Shown here: positions 43,095 through 52,671 of the stretch, in pieces
Layout: the number at the start of each line of letters is the position of its first letter
How positions within the stretch are numbered: the first letter of the stretch is position 1
Program-made: the position numbers and the translations under genes
From: Rhodococcus sp. 06-235-1A
Lineage (GTDB): Bacteria; Actinomycetota; Actinomycetes; Mycobacteriales; Mycobacteriaceae
Length of the DNA: 64,000 bases
Assembly (NCBI RefSeq): GCF_002258785.1
Contig: NZ_NOYI01000008.1
Span: forward strand, 1 to 64,000
Direction of reading: 5' to 3'
Notes under the pieces: model-generated
The model's input: only the letters and a program-made list of their open reading frames with translations
Told to the model about the DNA's origin: nothing
The model's database searches: none

Positions 43095-44224
43095 TGCACC
43101 GAGTCGCTATCATTCACCCATGGATGCCACAGTACCGCCTCCGATTCTTCGAACGGCTTCAAAAAACTCTAAAAGAAATTGATATCGAACTCGACATATT
43201 CTACGGTGAGACGCCGCTTGAGTGGCGCGCGAGAAATGATAGCTTCACACCGACATTTGCTCAACAATTACCAACTCGGTACATCAAGGTGGGCGGTCGC
43301 CATCTCATTTTCAAGTCGGTGCGGACAATTCTTGAGAGGCACTATGACTTAATCATTCTCGAACAAGCAATTCGAAATTTAGAAACCTACGCGCTACTGC
43401 TACATCCGAAAACTAAAAGGAAAATAGCGTACTGGGGTCACGGACAAACTTTCACCGTCCACAAGAAGTCGTCCGAGGAAGCACTCAAAACCCGCCTGAC
43501 TAAGAACAGTGTGTGGTTCTTTGGCTACACTCAGGCCGGCGTCGACGCAGTCGTCGCGAGTGGCTACCCTCAACCAAAGACAACGGTCGTGCAAAATTCA
43601 ATCGACACCGCCGCGCTTAAAAGAGACCTCGCCTCGGTGACAGATACTCAAATACAACGCTTCAGCAACCTTCACGGTTTGACACGCGGGCTTACTGGCA
43701 TCTATATCGGAGGGCTCGATGCCGCAAAGCGGATTGGCACCTTGCTTGAGACTGCGCAGCTAATACACAGCAAGGTTCCGAATTTCCGGTTGATTATCGC
43801 AGGTGACGGAGATCAAGCGGGAATGGTAGGAGACTGGGCTAGGGACCACCAATGGGCGGTAACACTAGGTCCAATTTTCGGAAGCGAAAAAGCACTTGCT
43901 CTTAGATCTGCCGACTTTATGCTCAATCCGGGAAGAGTCGGTTTGACCGCAGTCGACAGCTTGACATCTGGACTCCCCATGCTCACCACCAATTGGCCAT
44001 TCCACGCGCCCGAATTCTCGTACTTGACCAATGGTGACACTGCAGTAGTTTCCGACGACAACCCCACAAGCCTGGCCGACGAAGCGGCGGCGCTAATGGC
44101 GGCCCCCGAAGAACTTGCTCGCATGAGTGCTGCCTGTGTGCGTGACTCAGCTCAGTACACAACGGAAGCAATGGTCATGCGTTTCGTCCACGGGATCCAG
44201 GGCGCACTGAAGACTAAGACTTAA
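43094..44224 (+). CDS. Glycosyltransferase, GT4-like
   Basis: 376 residues, GT-B fold. The C-terminal domain opens IYIGGLDAAKRIGTLLETAQ, continues with LIIAGDGDQ and ends with NPGRVGLTAVDSLTSGLPML, in which the usual EX7E second Glu is replaced. It transfers an activated sugar to the growing lipid-linked repeat; donor unknown. ATG 43094 overlaps the previous stop. The stop faces the convergent flippase gene 86 bp away, with no clear terminator between. Confidence 0.85.
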   Translation: MHRVAIIHPWMPQYRLRFFERLQKTLKEIDIELDIFYGETPLEWRARNDSFTPTFAQQLPTRYIKVGGRHLIFKSVRTILERHYDLIILEQAIRNLETYALLLHPKTKRKIAYWGHGQTFTVHKKSSEEALKTRLTKNSVWFFGYTQAGVDAVVASGYPQPKTTVVQNSIDTAALKRDLASVTDTQIQRFSNLHGLTRGLTGIYIGGLDAAKRIGTLLETAQLIHSKVPNFRLIIAGDGDQAGMVGDWARDHQWAVTLGPIFGSEKALALRSADFMLNPGRVGLTAVDSLTSGLPMLTTNWPFHAPEFSYLTNGDTAVVSDDNPTSLADEAAALMAAPEELARMSAACVRDSAQYTTEAMVMRFVHGIQGALKTKT

Positions 44225-44309
44225 GGCATGGGCCAACGAAGCAATGCAATGGATGAGAGATGGTGCACCTACCCCCAAAAAGCGCGCTTCGCATCCGTTC
44301 GCGTTGTAG

Positions 44310-45761
44310 TCATTTGCGATTCCTGTAGCGTCTGAGGATGACTGCGACCGGCATTGATCTCCAAGAATAAATAGTCAAGAGAGCTACTCCGAAAAACCAT
44401 AAGCCTGCACTCACCAACGCCCAGGTTGGCGCGGACAGTATTAAGGATGGCCTCAGAAGCACGTAAAACAGAACCCACACCATTGCGGCTGCGAAAATCG
44501 CGGTACTATAGCCGAACACTATCGGGATTGCGGCCAGGTAGCCGCCCTTTACACATTGAACCACCTGAATTAGGTGCCGAAGAATCGATGTGATTATCAA
44601 GAAGACCATGGCAGATTCCAATCCGCCGCCTAAAGCAATGACGGTAACTGCAACCACCTGCAGTGCAGCTATAACAGCGCCGTTTGACCACATCCACTTA
44701 AAACGACCTAGCGACTCGATTGCACCGCCCAAAACCGACGAAAGCAACTGCAAGGCACCAACGTATGCCAACACCATTGTCAATCTAGACGCTGTGGTCC
44801 AACCAGCGCCGAAAAGCATGGGCAAGACTAGCGGAAGAACGGCCGAACAGATCGAAGCAAATGGTAAGACCAAAAACGCACACAGTACAAGTAGATCGGT
44901 CCAGACAGACCTTGCAGCAGATGGACTATCTTTGACATGCCGGAATTCCGGGTAGAGAACCTGGATGATTGAATTCTGAATCTGCTGAAACGGAACAGTA
45001 GTGAGTACCTCAGCACGATTCCATTGGCCCAAAACAGCAGCACCGGCAAACCGGGTAACTGATATTTTAGTCGCATTCGCGATGAAATAGGATACAAGGT
45101 TTGTGCCAGTCAGATTCCAACTGTAGGTTATATCAGTTCGAGCGCCACCAAGCGACCCAAGCTTTCCAATCATCCGTTCGCATAGAACCAGACAAAAAAT
45201 CAGGCCAAGACACTGGCCAAGAATAACTGATACCATCAAGCCGACGCTGTCGTTAAGAAGGACAACAGCAAGCAGACCCACGAGCATACCGAGCAAATTC
45301 GATAACACTGTGGTTGCGGCAAACTGGCGGTATTTTCCCAACCGCCGCACGAGACCCGAGACTAAGCCAAATGCCGGTGCCACGAGGGCACTAATAGATG
45401 CTAGACGGATTGCGTCAACCGCCGCTGGCGAGGACCACAGATGGGCCCACGCGGGTGCACCGAAAAAAATACTTACCGCTCCTAGTACCCCAAGTATCCA
45501 AGAGTACGAGAAAAGCGACGCGAGTCGAGATACGTGCAAACGCTCCATCCTGCCAACCGCCTGGCCGAGCCCGCCCATTGCCATCAACTGCACGAATCCA
45601 CTCGCAGCTAGCGCCACCGCATATGCGCCAAACTCGTCTGCTGAAACGAGCCTCGTTGTTACGGCGGCATACAGTACCTGCGCAATGATCGTCAGCAGCT
45701 GCGCACCATATGTCCAACCAATATTCACCAATATTTGCTTCACACTACTGGTCGGCGTCAT
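44310..45761 (-). CDS. Polysaccharide flippase (Wzx-like, MOP superfamily)
   Basis: 483 residues from ATG 45761; the upstream extension overlaps the previous gene and is not used. About twelve to fourteen membrane helices; it starts VKQILVNIGWTYGAQLLTIIAQ with RLVSADEFGAYAVALAASGFVQLM, the pattern of polysaccharide biosynthesis MATE-like exporters. It moves the undecaprenyl-linked repeat unit to the outer face of the membrane. AT-richer composition. Last gene of the long minus-strand operon. Confidence 0.88.
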   Translation of the reverse strand: MTPTSSVKQILVNIGWTYGAQLLTIIAQVLYAAVTTRLVSADEFGAYAVALAASGFVQLMAMGGLGQAVGRMERLHVSRLASLFSYSWILGVLGAVSIFFGAPAWAHLWSSPAAVDAIRLASISALVAPAFGLVSGLVRRLGKYRQFAATTVLSNLLGMLVGLLAVVLLNDSVGLMVSVILGQCLGLIFCLVLCERMIGKLGSLGGARTDITYSWNLTGTNLVSYFIANATKISVTRFAGAAVLGQWNRAEVLTTVPFQQIQNSIIQVLYPEFRHVKDSPSAARSVWTDLLVLCAFLVLPFASICSAVLPLVLPMLFGAGWTTASRLTMVLAYVGALQLLSSVLGGAIESLGRFKWMWSNGAVIAALQVVAVTVIALGGGLESAMVFLIITSILRHLIQVVQCVKGGYLAAIPIVFGYSTAIFAAAMVWVLFYVLLRPSLILSAPTWALVSAGLWFFGVALLTIYSWRSMPVAVILRRYRNRK

Positions 45762-46794
45762 TGAGCACCGTTCTATAAACCTCGACCAACTCCTGCGCAC
45801 CGCGCGCAGCCGAAAATCTCGGTTCCCGGGCAAAGCCGGAAGGGATGTTCATCGATGCGACTTCCACCAAAGCCGACCGCCAAGCCGCCAAATTGCTATC
45901 AATCAACACCACGCCAGGAATTCCCGCGGCCCACCGCAGACCTTCTACGTCATTCACCAATATATACAGTCCGGAAGCGATTGCCTCGAGAAGCGCAACG
46001 CTCATCCCCTCGGCTAGAGACGGCATTACAAAGACATTGCATTCCTTCAGAGAGGTGTACGGGTCACTGGTGCCCCTACTACGCAATAACCCATGACACT
46101 GCATCGCCTGCAGGTTTGATCTTTCACGATTTGTGGCACCGTCCTCATTCCCGTGATGCGCGAGCGTACAATTCAGGCTGTAGAGCGTTTCCACGACGTA
46201 GTCGTGATTTTTTGTCTCCGAACAGTTTCCTACGATCAAGAACATCGGCGACCCACTCGTCGGCTGGTGCGCACGGCCTTTTCCTAATTCGTAAAACTTG
46301 TCGTCAACCCAATTCTCAACCAATAATGAATGCCTGCCAAACCGGACTTCGTTTTGTTGAACGTCAGAAGACGGGCTGATTGTTTGACTAACAAACGGTT
46401 TCGTGACAGCAATCTTTAAGCGACGGAGGTGGAAGGCAAAGCCAGCATGTCGAAAAACATTATGTACCGTCCGAACCACTTTCGCTTTTCGCCGCCATAA
46501 CACTACGGAGAAAACCACCTGCAGATAGGCGCCTTCAGTATGAACATGCACAATGTTTGGACGTTCGTCCCGTAAAATTCGTATAAATGCAAACATTCCT
46601 TTGACAGAACTGATCGCGGGCACTGTCCGTACCGGGATCCCGGATTCAGAAATTGCGTCGCGGTACGGATGTAGAAGTCCTTGGCAGACAATCATGGACT
46701 CGACACCGACTGCCTGCATATACTTTTGAGAGGAGACAAACATCCTCTCCATTCCGCTGGGATTCAACTGCCCCATCACATGGACTATCTTCAC
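45745..46794 (-). CDS. Glycosyltransferase, GT4
   Basis: 349 residues. The N-lobe opens MKIVHVMGQLNPSGMERMF with the GGxE-like donor/acceptor loop, and the C-lobe has SPMFLIVGNCSETKNHDYVV and PSLAEGMSVALLEAIASG, where the EX7E motif is intact. Retaining sugar transfer from a nucleotide sugar is expected; donor unknown. Both ends overlap their neighbours (17 bp with the flippase, 4 bp with the upstream transferase), showing a tight operon. Confidence 0.88.
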   Translation of the reverse strand: MKIVHVMGQLNPSGMERMFVSSQKYMQAVGVESMIVCQGLLHPYRDAISESGIPVRTVPAISSVKGMFAFIRILRDERPNIVHVHTEGAYLQVVFSVVLWRRKAKVVRTVHNVFRHAGFAFHLRRLKIAVTKPFVSQTISPSSDVQQNEVRFGRHSLLVENWVDDKFYELGKGRAHQPTSGSPMFLIVGNCSETKNHDYVVETLYSLNCTLAHHGNEDGATNRERSNLQAMQCHGLLRSRGTSDPYTSLKECNVFVMPSLAEGMSVALLEAIASGLYILVNDVEGLRWAAGIPGVVLIDSNLAAWRSALVEVASMNIPSGFAREPRFSAARGAQELVEVYRTVLNDADQ

Positions 46795-47987
46795 AGCGAC
46801 ACCCCCCTGTGAGACTCAATCATCAGTTCGTAGGCGCGAATGTGCAACTTCGCGACGGTCGCCGGGCCGAAGGCGCTCCGCACGTGCTCGGTCCCGCTTC
46901 TGCTCAGTCGAGTTAACTCGTCCGGCCTCGATAGCAGGTCGACCAAATCGGCACTCAGGCTGTCCGGACTCGCAACGTCGGTCAACCGGCCCGCACCGCC
47001 ACCGTTCAAAACCCAGGGAACGGCACCGCTAGATTGTCCGCCCAGAACGGGTGTCCCTAACTCCATTGCTTCGACAAGAGTATTGCCGAAACTCTCCTCC
47101 AGTGCCGCATGTGCGTGAACCCACGCGTAGCTCAGTTCGTTTATCGTGTCTGTTCGGTTACAAATACCCAAAAATGTGACACCACCGTCCAGGTTAGCGT
47201 CGCGCGCCCAGCTTGCTAGCGGTGAATCGTCTTCTAACCCAGGCCCGAGTAAGCGAAGCTCTACGGACTCAATAACGTTGCGTACCATTGCAAAGGCTTC
47301 CAGCAGCGTTTTGATATTTTTGCGGTTGCCTGCATCGGCAACTTCTACGACAACGGGATGCGACGCACGTTCAACTACCGGATTTCCGATGACGAAAGGA
47401 CTCATGTTTGGTAATATCGCCGGAACGCGCCTATCGAACATTTGCTTGCTCCAAGCACTAGCCATATATGGCGAATTTGCGAAAAGTGACGCTTTACCCG
47501 ACGAGATTCTGACCCGGACCGCAAGCGCAGTTCTCATTAGTCTATAGACATTGAAGTTGTGGCGTAACACTGTAAGCGGCGCGTCCCTTATTGTAATTCC
47601 GACCGGACAATCTACCTCTAATTCGATAGCAGTCAGCGCCCATTCGTACGTCCAATGTGCATGAACAACATCAACATCTGTTCGCAATATCTCTTTCGCC
47701 ATAAGGCGACGTTCGGCCTGCCACATGTCGAAAGCTTGGGCACGGCGAGAGGATCTAGATTCAACTTGAACCAGTGTCAGCCTCTCGCCAGAAAATACTT
47801 CACGAGAATGGCCGCGCCTGTGGCTAACTGCGGTGACAGTATGTCCCGCGTCAAGTAATGCCCCGACAAGAGCGGTAGGAGCGGTCCCATATGCGTCGGA
47901 GTTGCTGCTAGCGCGAACAGCATCTGCTTCACACAGATACTGTTTCAAACCATGTGGCCCGATTGGAGCAAGAATTCCTATGTGCAT
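46791..47987 (-). CDS. Glycosyltransferase, GT4
   Basis: 398 residues. N-lobe MHIGILAPIGPHGLKQYL with DVVHAHWTYEWALTA; C-lobe VVVEVADAGNRKNIKTLLEAF and HAALEESFGNTLVEAMELGTPVLG, which has a complete EX7E. It adds a sugar to the repeat unit; donor unknown. It overlaps the downstream transferase gene by 4 bp and starts 1 bp from the stop of the upstream one. AT-richer composition like the whole block. Confidence 0.88.
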   Translation of the reverse strand: MHIGILAPIGPHGLKQYLCEADAVRASSNSDAYGTAPTALVGALLDAGHTVTAVSHRRGHSREVFSGERLTLVQVESRSSRRAQAFDMWQAERRLMAKEILRTDVDVVHAHWTYEWALTAIELEVDCPVGITIRDAPLTVLRHNFNVYRLMRTALAVRVRISSGKASLFANSPYMASAWSKQMFDRRVPAILPNMSPFVIGNPVVERASHPVVVEVADAGNRKNIKTLLEAFAMVRNVIESVELRLLGPGLEDDSPLASWARDANLDGGVTFLGICNRTDTINELSYAWVHAHAALEESFGNTLVEAMELGTPVLGGQSSGAVPWVLNGGGAGRLTDVASPDSLSADLVDLLSRPDELTRLSRSGTEHVRSAFGPATVAKLHIRAYELMIESHRGVSL

Positions 47988-47988
47988 T

Positions 47989-49206
47989 CTATGACCCGCT
48001 CGAATGCGAAGTGCTTGGGTTGCTTCCAGCGTCGGAAAAAAATTTTGGAACGGTTACCTCTACCACGCGTTCATATAGCTCTTCAACTTTAGCCGTCTGC
48101 TTCGAGATGTCGAATTCTCGCGAGACGTGCGCAGCGATTCTATTGGCGTTTGACGGATCAGCAACGCCAGCTTTCATCAACGTTAATACAGCATCGGCTA
48201 AGCCTCGCACGTCACGCTCGGCGACAAGTAAACCCGTGACACCATCCACTATTGCTTCGGCGTTTCCGCCGTGGCTTGTAGCGACAACAGGGGTACCTTC
48301 AGCTCCAGCCTCAAGGATGACCGTCGGTAGCCCTTCGACATCGCCGTCGCGACCGACACGCGATGGAACGCACACAACCTCAGCGGATCGCATCAGTTTG
48401 CGGACCTCCTGATTAGCCAGACTGCCGGTAAACTTGCAATTTATGGCTAGTGCTTTAGCCAGGTCCGTAAGATATTTTTCGAGCGGCCCCGTACCCACGA
48501 CTGTTAGTTCTGTACCCTCAGGAAGAAGTGCCATAGCGTTAAGTAGGTCATCTACGCCCTTCTTCTCGACTAGGCGGCCTACGAACAGCACGCCATGGCG
48601 ACTGCCCACCAGATCAGCAGCAGTTGTTGCAATGACGCCGTTGTATATTACGGAAACCCGACTCTTTGACGCGCCGATCTGTATTAGAGTGCGTTTAATC
48701 GACTCTGAAACGGCGATGAGTTGAACATCTTTCTTGAAGATTTCTTCCAGTCTTGTTCTGTAGAGCCATCCCCATAAGCCTTTCTCATGGTACACCGTGG
48801 ACGTGTCGACGCCGTGAAAAGTGACTACGAGCGGAAGCTGCAGTCGACGGGCAACGGGTCTGATTAAGACACCATTTGTGCCAAAATGTGCATGTACAAC
48901 AGAAGCATTCGAGCGCTGCACCAATCCGGCCAGGCGTCGACTTCTCCGTGTCGCTTGGAAGATTCGCCTTCTGGTGCCACCGTTGGCAGCTTCCGGCATA
49001 GCAAGTTGGTCGGTATCAAGAGCAAGTGGGGATTGCACCCTCCCCAGTCCTATCGATACAGGATTCCAATTCTTCATATTGGCAAGTTGATAGCGTATGA
49101 ATGTCTCTGAGGCTGGCAGCCAATCGGATCTAAAAACCGCGACTGTCGGCTTTGGTTTGCCGTTGCGGCCTATTGCTGCGGTATCCTCGCTCTTTTTAGC
49201 CGACAT
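47989..49206 (-). CDS. Glycosyltransferase, GT4
   Basis: 405 residues from ATG 49206 with AAAGG upstream; a GTG at 49218 is possible. N-lobe VAVFRSDWLPASETFIRYQL, the opening of colanic-acid-type (WcaL/AmsK-like) transferases; C-lobe GVLFVGRLVEKKGVDDLLNA and PSRVGRDGDVEGLPTVILEA, with EX7E. The C-terminus ends in a serine-rich tail. Its start overlaps the polymerase gene end by 11 bp. Donor unknown. Confidence 0.88.
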   Translation of the reverse strand: MSAKKSEDTAAIGRNGKPKPTVAVFRSDWLPASETFIRYQLANMKNWNPVSIGLGRVQSPLALDTDQLAMPEAANGGTRRRIFQATRRSRRLAGLVQRSNASVVHAHFGTNGVLIRPVARRLQLPLVVTFHGVDTSTVYHEKGLWGWLYRTRLEEIFKKDVQLIAVSESIKRTLIQIGASKSRVSVIYNGVIATTAADLVGSRHGVLFVGRLVEKKGVDDLLNAMALLPEGTELTVVGTGPLEKYLTDLAKALAINCKFTGSLANQEVRKLMRSAEVVCVPSRVGRDGDVEGLPTVILEAGAEGTPVVATSHGGNAEAIVDGVTGLLVAERDVRGLADAVLTLMKAGVADPSNANRIAAHVSREFDISKQTAKVEELYERVVEVTVPKFFSDAGSNPSTSHSSGS

Positions 49207-50581
49207 GTGGTGCCACACCTTTCCCGTGTCGGACGTGTTGCGCGACCGTTGCTATTTCCCGCGTGTCCGATCTATTTCCGCAGTTAAGTTCTCCCCCGCG
49301 CTCACTTAATTCTGATGGATCTGTGACCAACTTCGCTCCGTTGTTCGAACTGACTATTAGTACAAGTCCCAAAAACGGCATCCAGTACCAGTCCAGTCCA
49401 TATGTCCACCAATAAATTAGCGCAGCGCCACCAATGGCAGACGCTGGCGGAGTCAATTTCAGTCGATATGAACCGGCCGCCACAGCCACGATTAAAGCCG
49501 CGAAACACAGCACGCCGATCAAACCGCTACGCAACAGAGTGTTAAGGTACCAATTGTGTGGTGACCAACTCACGTATGTTCCGGATTGAAACCTCAGCCA
49601 GCCATGTCCGAATGGATAGCCGAATAGTATCGTATGCGGATCAGATTGTGTCCACTGAACGAAGAGCGCAATCCAACCTTCCTCGCGGCCGTCGAGTGTC
49701 TTCGTATCGGTACCCGACGTGCCGATTAATTCAACGACGGCATCGAGGGGAGCGGCGACAAGAACTAATGCCGCAGCGACGACGCCGTAAACCAGGAGAC
49801 CGACGCTACGAAACTGTTGCCGCAAATTCGACTGCAGTGTAAGAATGACTAGGCCAACTAAAAGTGCCAGCCAGACGGTCCGTTGCTGCGCTAGTACAAG
49901 AACGATTGCCGCGACGACAAGAATGGGGATGTCCATCTTAGTACGATTGCTTTGACTCTTTGCGAAAATAACGAGAGCCGCGAGCGCTAGCGTCATGGCT
50001 TGTCCTGCTGTAAGGGGTCGGCCACCTATTTCTTCGCCCGCGGATGTTACAAGATTTTCGGTAGTCGACCCCAACCCGTTTTCCGCAATATGAAAAGTTG
50101 CAATAAGGGAAGTTCCGAGGACCAACCCCACCGACCATTTCCGCACCATATCTAACAGCGCCTTGGATCTTAGGTCAATGGTTGTCACCCAGGCGATCAT
50201 AGCTATGGCATAAATGACTTGTCTGGATTCGTTAATTGCAGATCCGACCCCGTAGGAGACCGCGCCCCGCAACAAGGAGTACGCGAAGGTGGCTGTTAAA
50301 CACAACGCAAGCGTTCTGACCGTTGTACTGAGGTTTTTCGATGACTTCTTACGTAGTATTCGATCAACTGAAATTGTGATCAACATCGCGGAAAAGTAAT
50401 CGAATAGAGATATTCGCACTCCTCCAACATAGACGTTCGGGAGTATGGGCGTGAGTTCGGTCGCAAAAACAACAAAAAGCCCGCAGGCAACAAATGGTAT
50501 CCAGACGTATCTCGATATTGCCCACAGTCCATAAATAACTGCGGTCAGGCCGGCACTCGCGAGTAAAGCTGTGTACAGCAA
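49196..50581 (-). CDS. O-antigen ligase/polymerase-like protein (Wzy)
   Basis: 461 residues, about twelve hydrophobic segments, with the long external loop typical of Wzy/WaaL: DGREEGWIALFVQWTQSDP through SWSPHNWYLNTLLRSG, where the conserved H-N is present. It polymerises repeat units on the outer face. The C-terminal 60 residues are polar. It lies next to the transferase genes and 57 bp after the stop of the GT2 gene on the same strand. Assigned polymerase rather than ligase because the locus is a Wzx/Wzy/Wzz type. Confidence 0.85.
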   Translation of the reverse strand: MLYTALLASAGLTAVIYGLWAISRYVWIPFVACGLFVVFATELTPILPNVYVGGVRISLFDYFSAMLITISVDRILRKKSSKNLSTTVRTLALCLTATFAYSLLRGAVSYGVGSAINESRQVIYAIAMIAWVTTIDLRSKALLDMVRKWSVGLVLGTSLIATFHIAENGLGSTTENLVTSAGEEIGGRPLTAGQAMTLALAALVIFAKSQSNRTKMDIPILVVAAIVLVLAQQRTVWLALLVGLVILTLQSNLRQQFRSVGLLVYGVVAAALVLVAAPLDAVVELIGTSGTDTKTLDGREEGWIALFVQWTQSDPHTILFGYPFGHGWLRFQSGTYVSWSPHNWYLNTLLRSGLIGVLCFAALIVAVAAGSYRLKLTPPASAIGGAALIYWWTYGLDWYWMPFLGLVLIVSSNNGAKLVTDPSELSERGGELNCGNRSDTREIATVAQHVRHGKGVAPHVG

Positions 50582-50638
50582 CTTTACAGTCCTCTCGCTG
50601 GTACTAAACTAGAGCATATTTTCACGCAATGCGTATCG

Positions 50639-51505
50639 TTACCCATGCTTTATATCGCGATCGCGCAGGCGAAGCGTACGCCGGGTTAAACCCGTAGCCC
50701 ACCACTTCAGATATGTTGCCGAACTATAGAAGTGCGCTCCCGTACGCGCGTGACGACGCAGATAACGCACCATCGAAGTTCGGTGACCACCGCCCTTAAC
50801 GCTTGTGAAATGCTTCCACTCTTCTATCAGAGACTGGTCATCTGGTTTCTTGTTTCGCGCACATACACCGAAGGTATTGGGTGCCAAGAGTATGTGCTCA
50901 CCTAGCTTGCGGGCCCGCATACCGTAATCTATATCCGCGAGTGCGTGCGCAAAGTTTCCATCTATTCCGTCTATTGAGTCAACCGCCCGCTTGGGAATTG
51001 CCACAAGATTCCCGTTGAAAGTGTCTACTAGCTTGGGAGCGTCACCTGGAGTCTCAAGGCGAACCGCGAGCGGATGCACGCCCGACCGCTTCAATCCGCC
51101 GTAGGACACTCCTGCACCATCGGGCGGCCTCATCGATGCCACCCAAATCGCGTCAGGGTCGGTCTTTGCCCAGTCGAAGAGGCGTGAAATTGCGTCTGAG
51201 TCTAGGAGAATGTCGTCATTTACCCACAGGATGTAGTCACCAACATGCAAGTCAAAGCGACTTCGTACATAGCTCTCAGCCTTCTGCATTGACTTCGCCC
51301 AGTAGTCCGAGCCGGAGCCCGGAATTATATTTGTCTCAGGAAAAGCCAACGACACAACGTCGGCGGTTCCGTCGGTGGAGCCGTCATCTGCGAGGGTCAC
51401 AACTATGGGAATCTTCGCAGCTTTAGCTCCGGAGAAAAGATCCTGCACTGCGCGCTTCGTCAGGACGGCACGATTGTAAGAAGCGAGCAAAGCGTAGATG
51501 GTCAC
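50639..51505 (-). CDS. Glycosyltransferase, GT2 (rhamnosyl-transferase-like)
   Basis: 288 residues from GTG 51505. GT-A fold: IYALLASYNRAVLTKRAVQ, ADDGSTDGTADVV and the DxD-type metal motif WVNDDILL, followed by LADIDYGMRARKLG, the acceptor-side ED/DxD segment. An inverting sugar transferase, similar in outline to WbbL-type rhamnosyltransferases; donor not certain. The start overlaps as GTGA the stop of a sugar-transferase remnant upstream, hinting that a full-length gene was once coupled to it. Confidence 0.85.
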   Translation of the reverse strand: MTIYALLASYNRAVLTKRAVQDLFSGAKAAKIPIVVTLADDGSTDGTADVVSLAFPETNIIPGSGSDYWAKSMQKAESYVRSRFDLHVGDYILWVNDDILLDSDAISRLFDWAKTDPDAIWVASMRPPDGAGVSYGGLKRSGVHPLAVRLETPGDAPKLVDTFNGNLVAIPKRAVDSIDGIDGNFAHALADIDYGMRARKLGEHILLAPNTFGVCARNKKPDDQSLIEEWKHFTSVKGGGHRTSMVRYLRRHARTGAHFYSSATYLKWWATGLTRRTLRLRDRDIKHG

Positions 51506-51612
51506 GATGAGCCGCCCCTTCTTGACCTCGATCTTCTCGGCACTGGTTGATACACTCCATCGCTGTTGGAGACTGCTTTGATGGTTTTGGCGATAATCGA
51601 CAAATCGCCGAC
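51502..51612 (-). pseudogene. 3' remnant of a polyprenyl-phosphate sugar transferase gene
   Basis: Minus-strand frame VGDLSIIAKTIKAVSNSDGV, then Y, a basic tail and TGA. This matches the C-terminus of the intact sugar transferases here ([21 protein letters not shown] and [21 protein letters not shown]). Nothing upstream of VGD in this frame resembles the enzyme, so only about the last 25 conserved codons survive. It sits between fcl and the GT2 gene at the composition boundary. Confidence 0.65.
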
Positions 51613-51675
51613 CTGACGGTCAGTGAGTAATCCAAGGTGTCTGCAAGGTCTACAACGCCATCGGAGCGCCTCAAT

Positions 51676-52671
51676 CTACGTCCGCAAATTCCCGACGTGC
51701 TCTCGATACCATTCGACTGTCGAAGCTATTCCAGCCTCTAGGTCAATTTGCGGCTTCCATCCCGCATCCCGCAGCTTGTTCACGTCGAGCAGTTTCTGCG
51801 GCGTCCCATCCGGCTTGGATGTATCCCACTCGGTTTCGCCCTCGTAGCCCACGGCCGAGGCGACGATGCCGGCGATCTCCTTGATCGTCGCGTCCTCGCC
51901 GGTACCCACGTTCACCTGATCAGGTCCGTCATAGTGCTCGAGCAAGTGGATGCACGCAGCGGCCATGTCATCGACATGCAGGAACTCGCGTCGCGGGGAG
52001 CCACTGCCCCAGTTGGTCACCTTATCGACGCCGTCGCGGCGGGCCTCGTCGTAACGACGGATGAGCGCGGGCAGGACGTGCGACCCCTTCGGCGAGAAGT
52101 TGTCGCCTGGCCCGTACAGGTTGGTCGGCATCGCCGAAATCCACGGCAGGCCGTACTGCTTGCGAACCGATTGAATCTGCAGGATTCCGGCGATCTTCGC
52201 GATGGCGTAGGCGTCGTTCGTCGGCTCGAGATGCCCGGTGAGTAGGTACTCCTCTTTGATCGGCTGAGGAGCGAGCTTGGGGTAGATGCACGAGGAGCCG
52301 AGGAACAACACCCGCTGAACGTTTTGTGCGAGAGCAGCATCCAGCACGTTCAGCTGAATTCTCAGGTTGTCCGAGAGGAAGTCGACCGGGTACGTGCTGT
52401 TGGCCAGGATGCCGCCCACCTTGGCTGCAGCCAACACCACGGTCTTCGGCTTGATCGCCTCGAAGAACGCGAAGACTGCGTCACGGTCCTTGAGGTCCAG
52501 CTCCGACGACGAACGGCCGATCAGATCACTGAACCCCGAGGCCTCGAGTTGACGCCAGATCGCTGAGCCGACCAGACCGCGGTGCCCCGCCACATAGAGC
52601 GGAGCGTCACGATCGAGCGGACCCGGCGTGTAGTCGAGTCCGCTCGATTCACCTGCTGTCACGGTATTCAC
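51676..52671 (-). CDS. fcl: GDP-L-fucose synthase
   Basis: 331 residues from GTG 52671, which overlaps the gmd stop as GTGA. Rossmann motif [12 protein letters not shown], catalytic Ser in FLGSSCIYP, the YxxxK pair in YAIAKIAG, and [20 protein letters not shown]. It performs epimerisation at C3/C5 and NADPH reduction of GDP-4-keto-6-deoxymannose to GDP-L-fucose. With gmd it supplies a fucose donor for the polymer, so at least one glycosyltransferase is expected to use it. High-GC codon use, unlike the block to its left. Confidence 0.95.
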   Translation of the reverse strand: MNTVTAGESSGLDYTPGPLDRDAPLYVAGHRGLVGSAIWRQLEASGFSDLIGRSSSELDLKDRDAVFAFFEAIKPKTVVLAAAKVGGILANSTYPVDFLSDNLRIQLNVLDAALAQNVQRVLFLGSSCIYPKLAPQPIKEEYLLTGHLEPTNDAYAIAKIAGILQIQSVRKQYGLPWISAMPTNLYGPGDNFSPKGSHVLPALIRRYDEARRDGVDKVTNWGSGSPRREFLHVDDMAAACIHLLEHYDGPDQVNVGTGEDATIKEIAGIVASAVGYEGETEWDTSKPDGTPQKLLDVNKLRDAGWKPQIDLEAGIASTVEWYREHVGNLRT

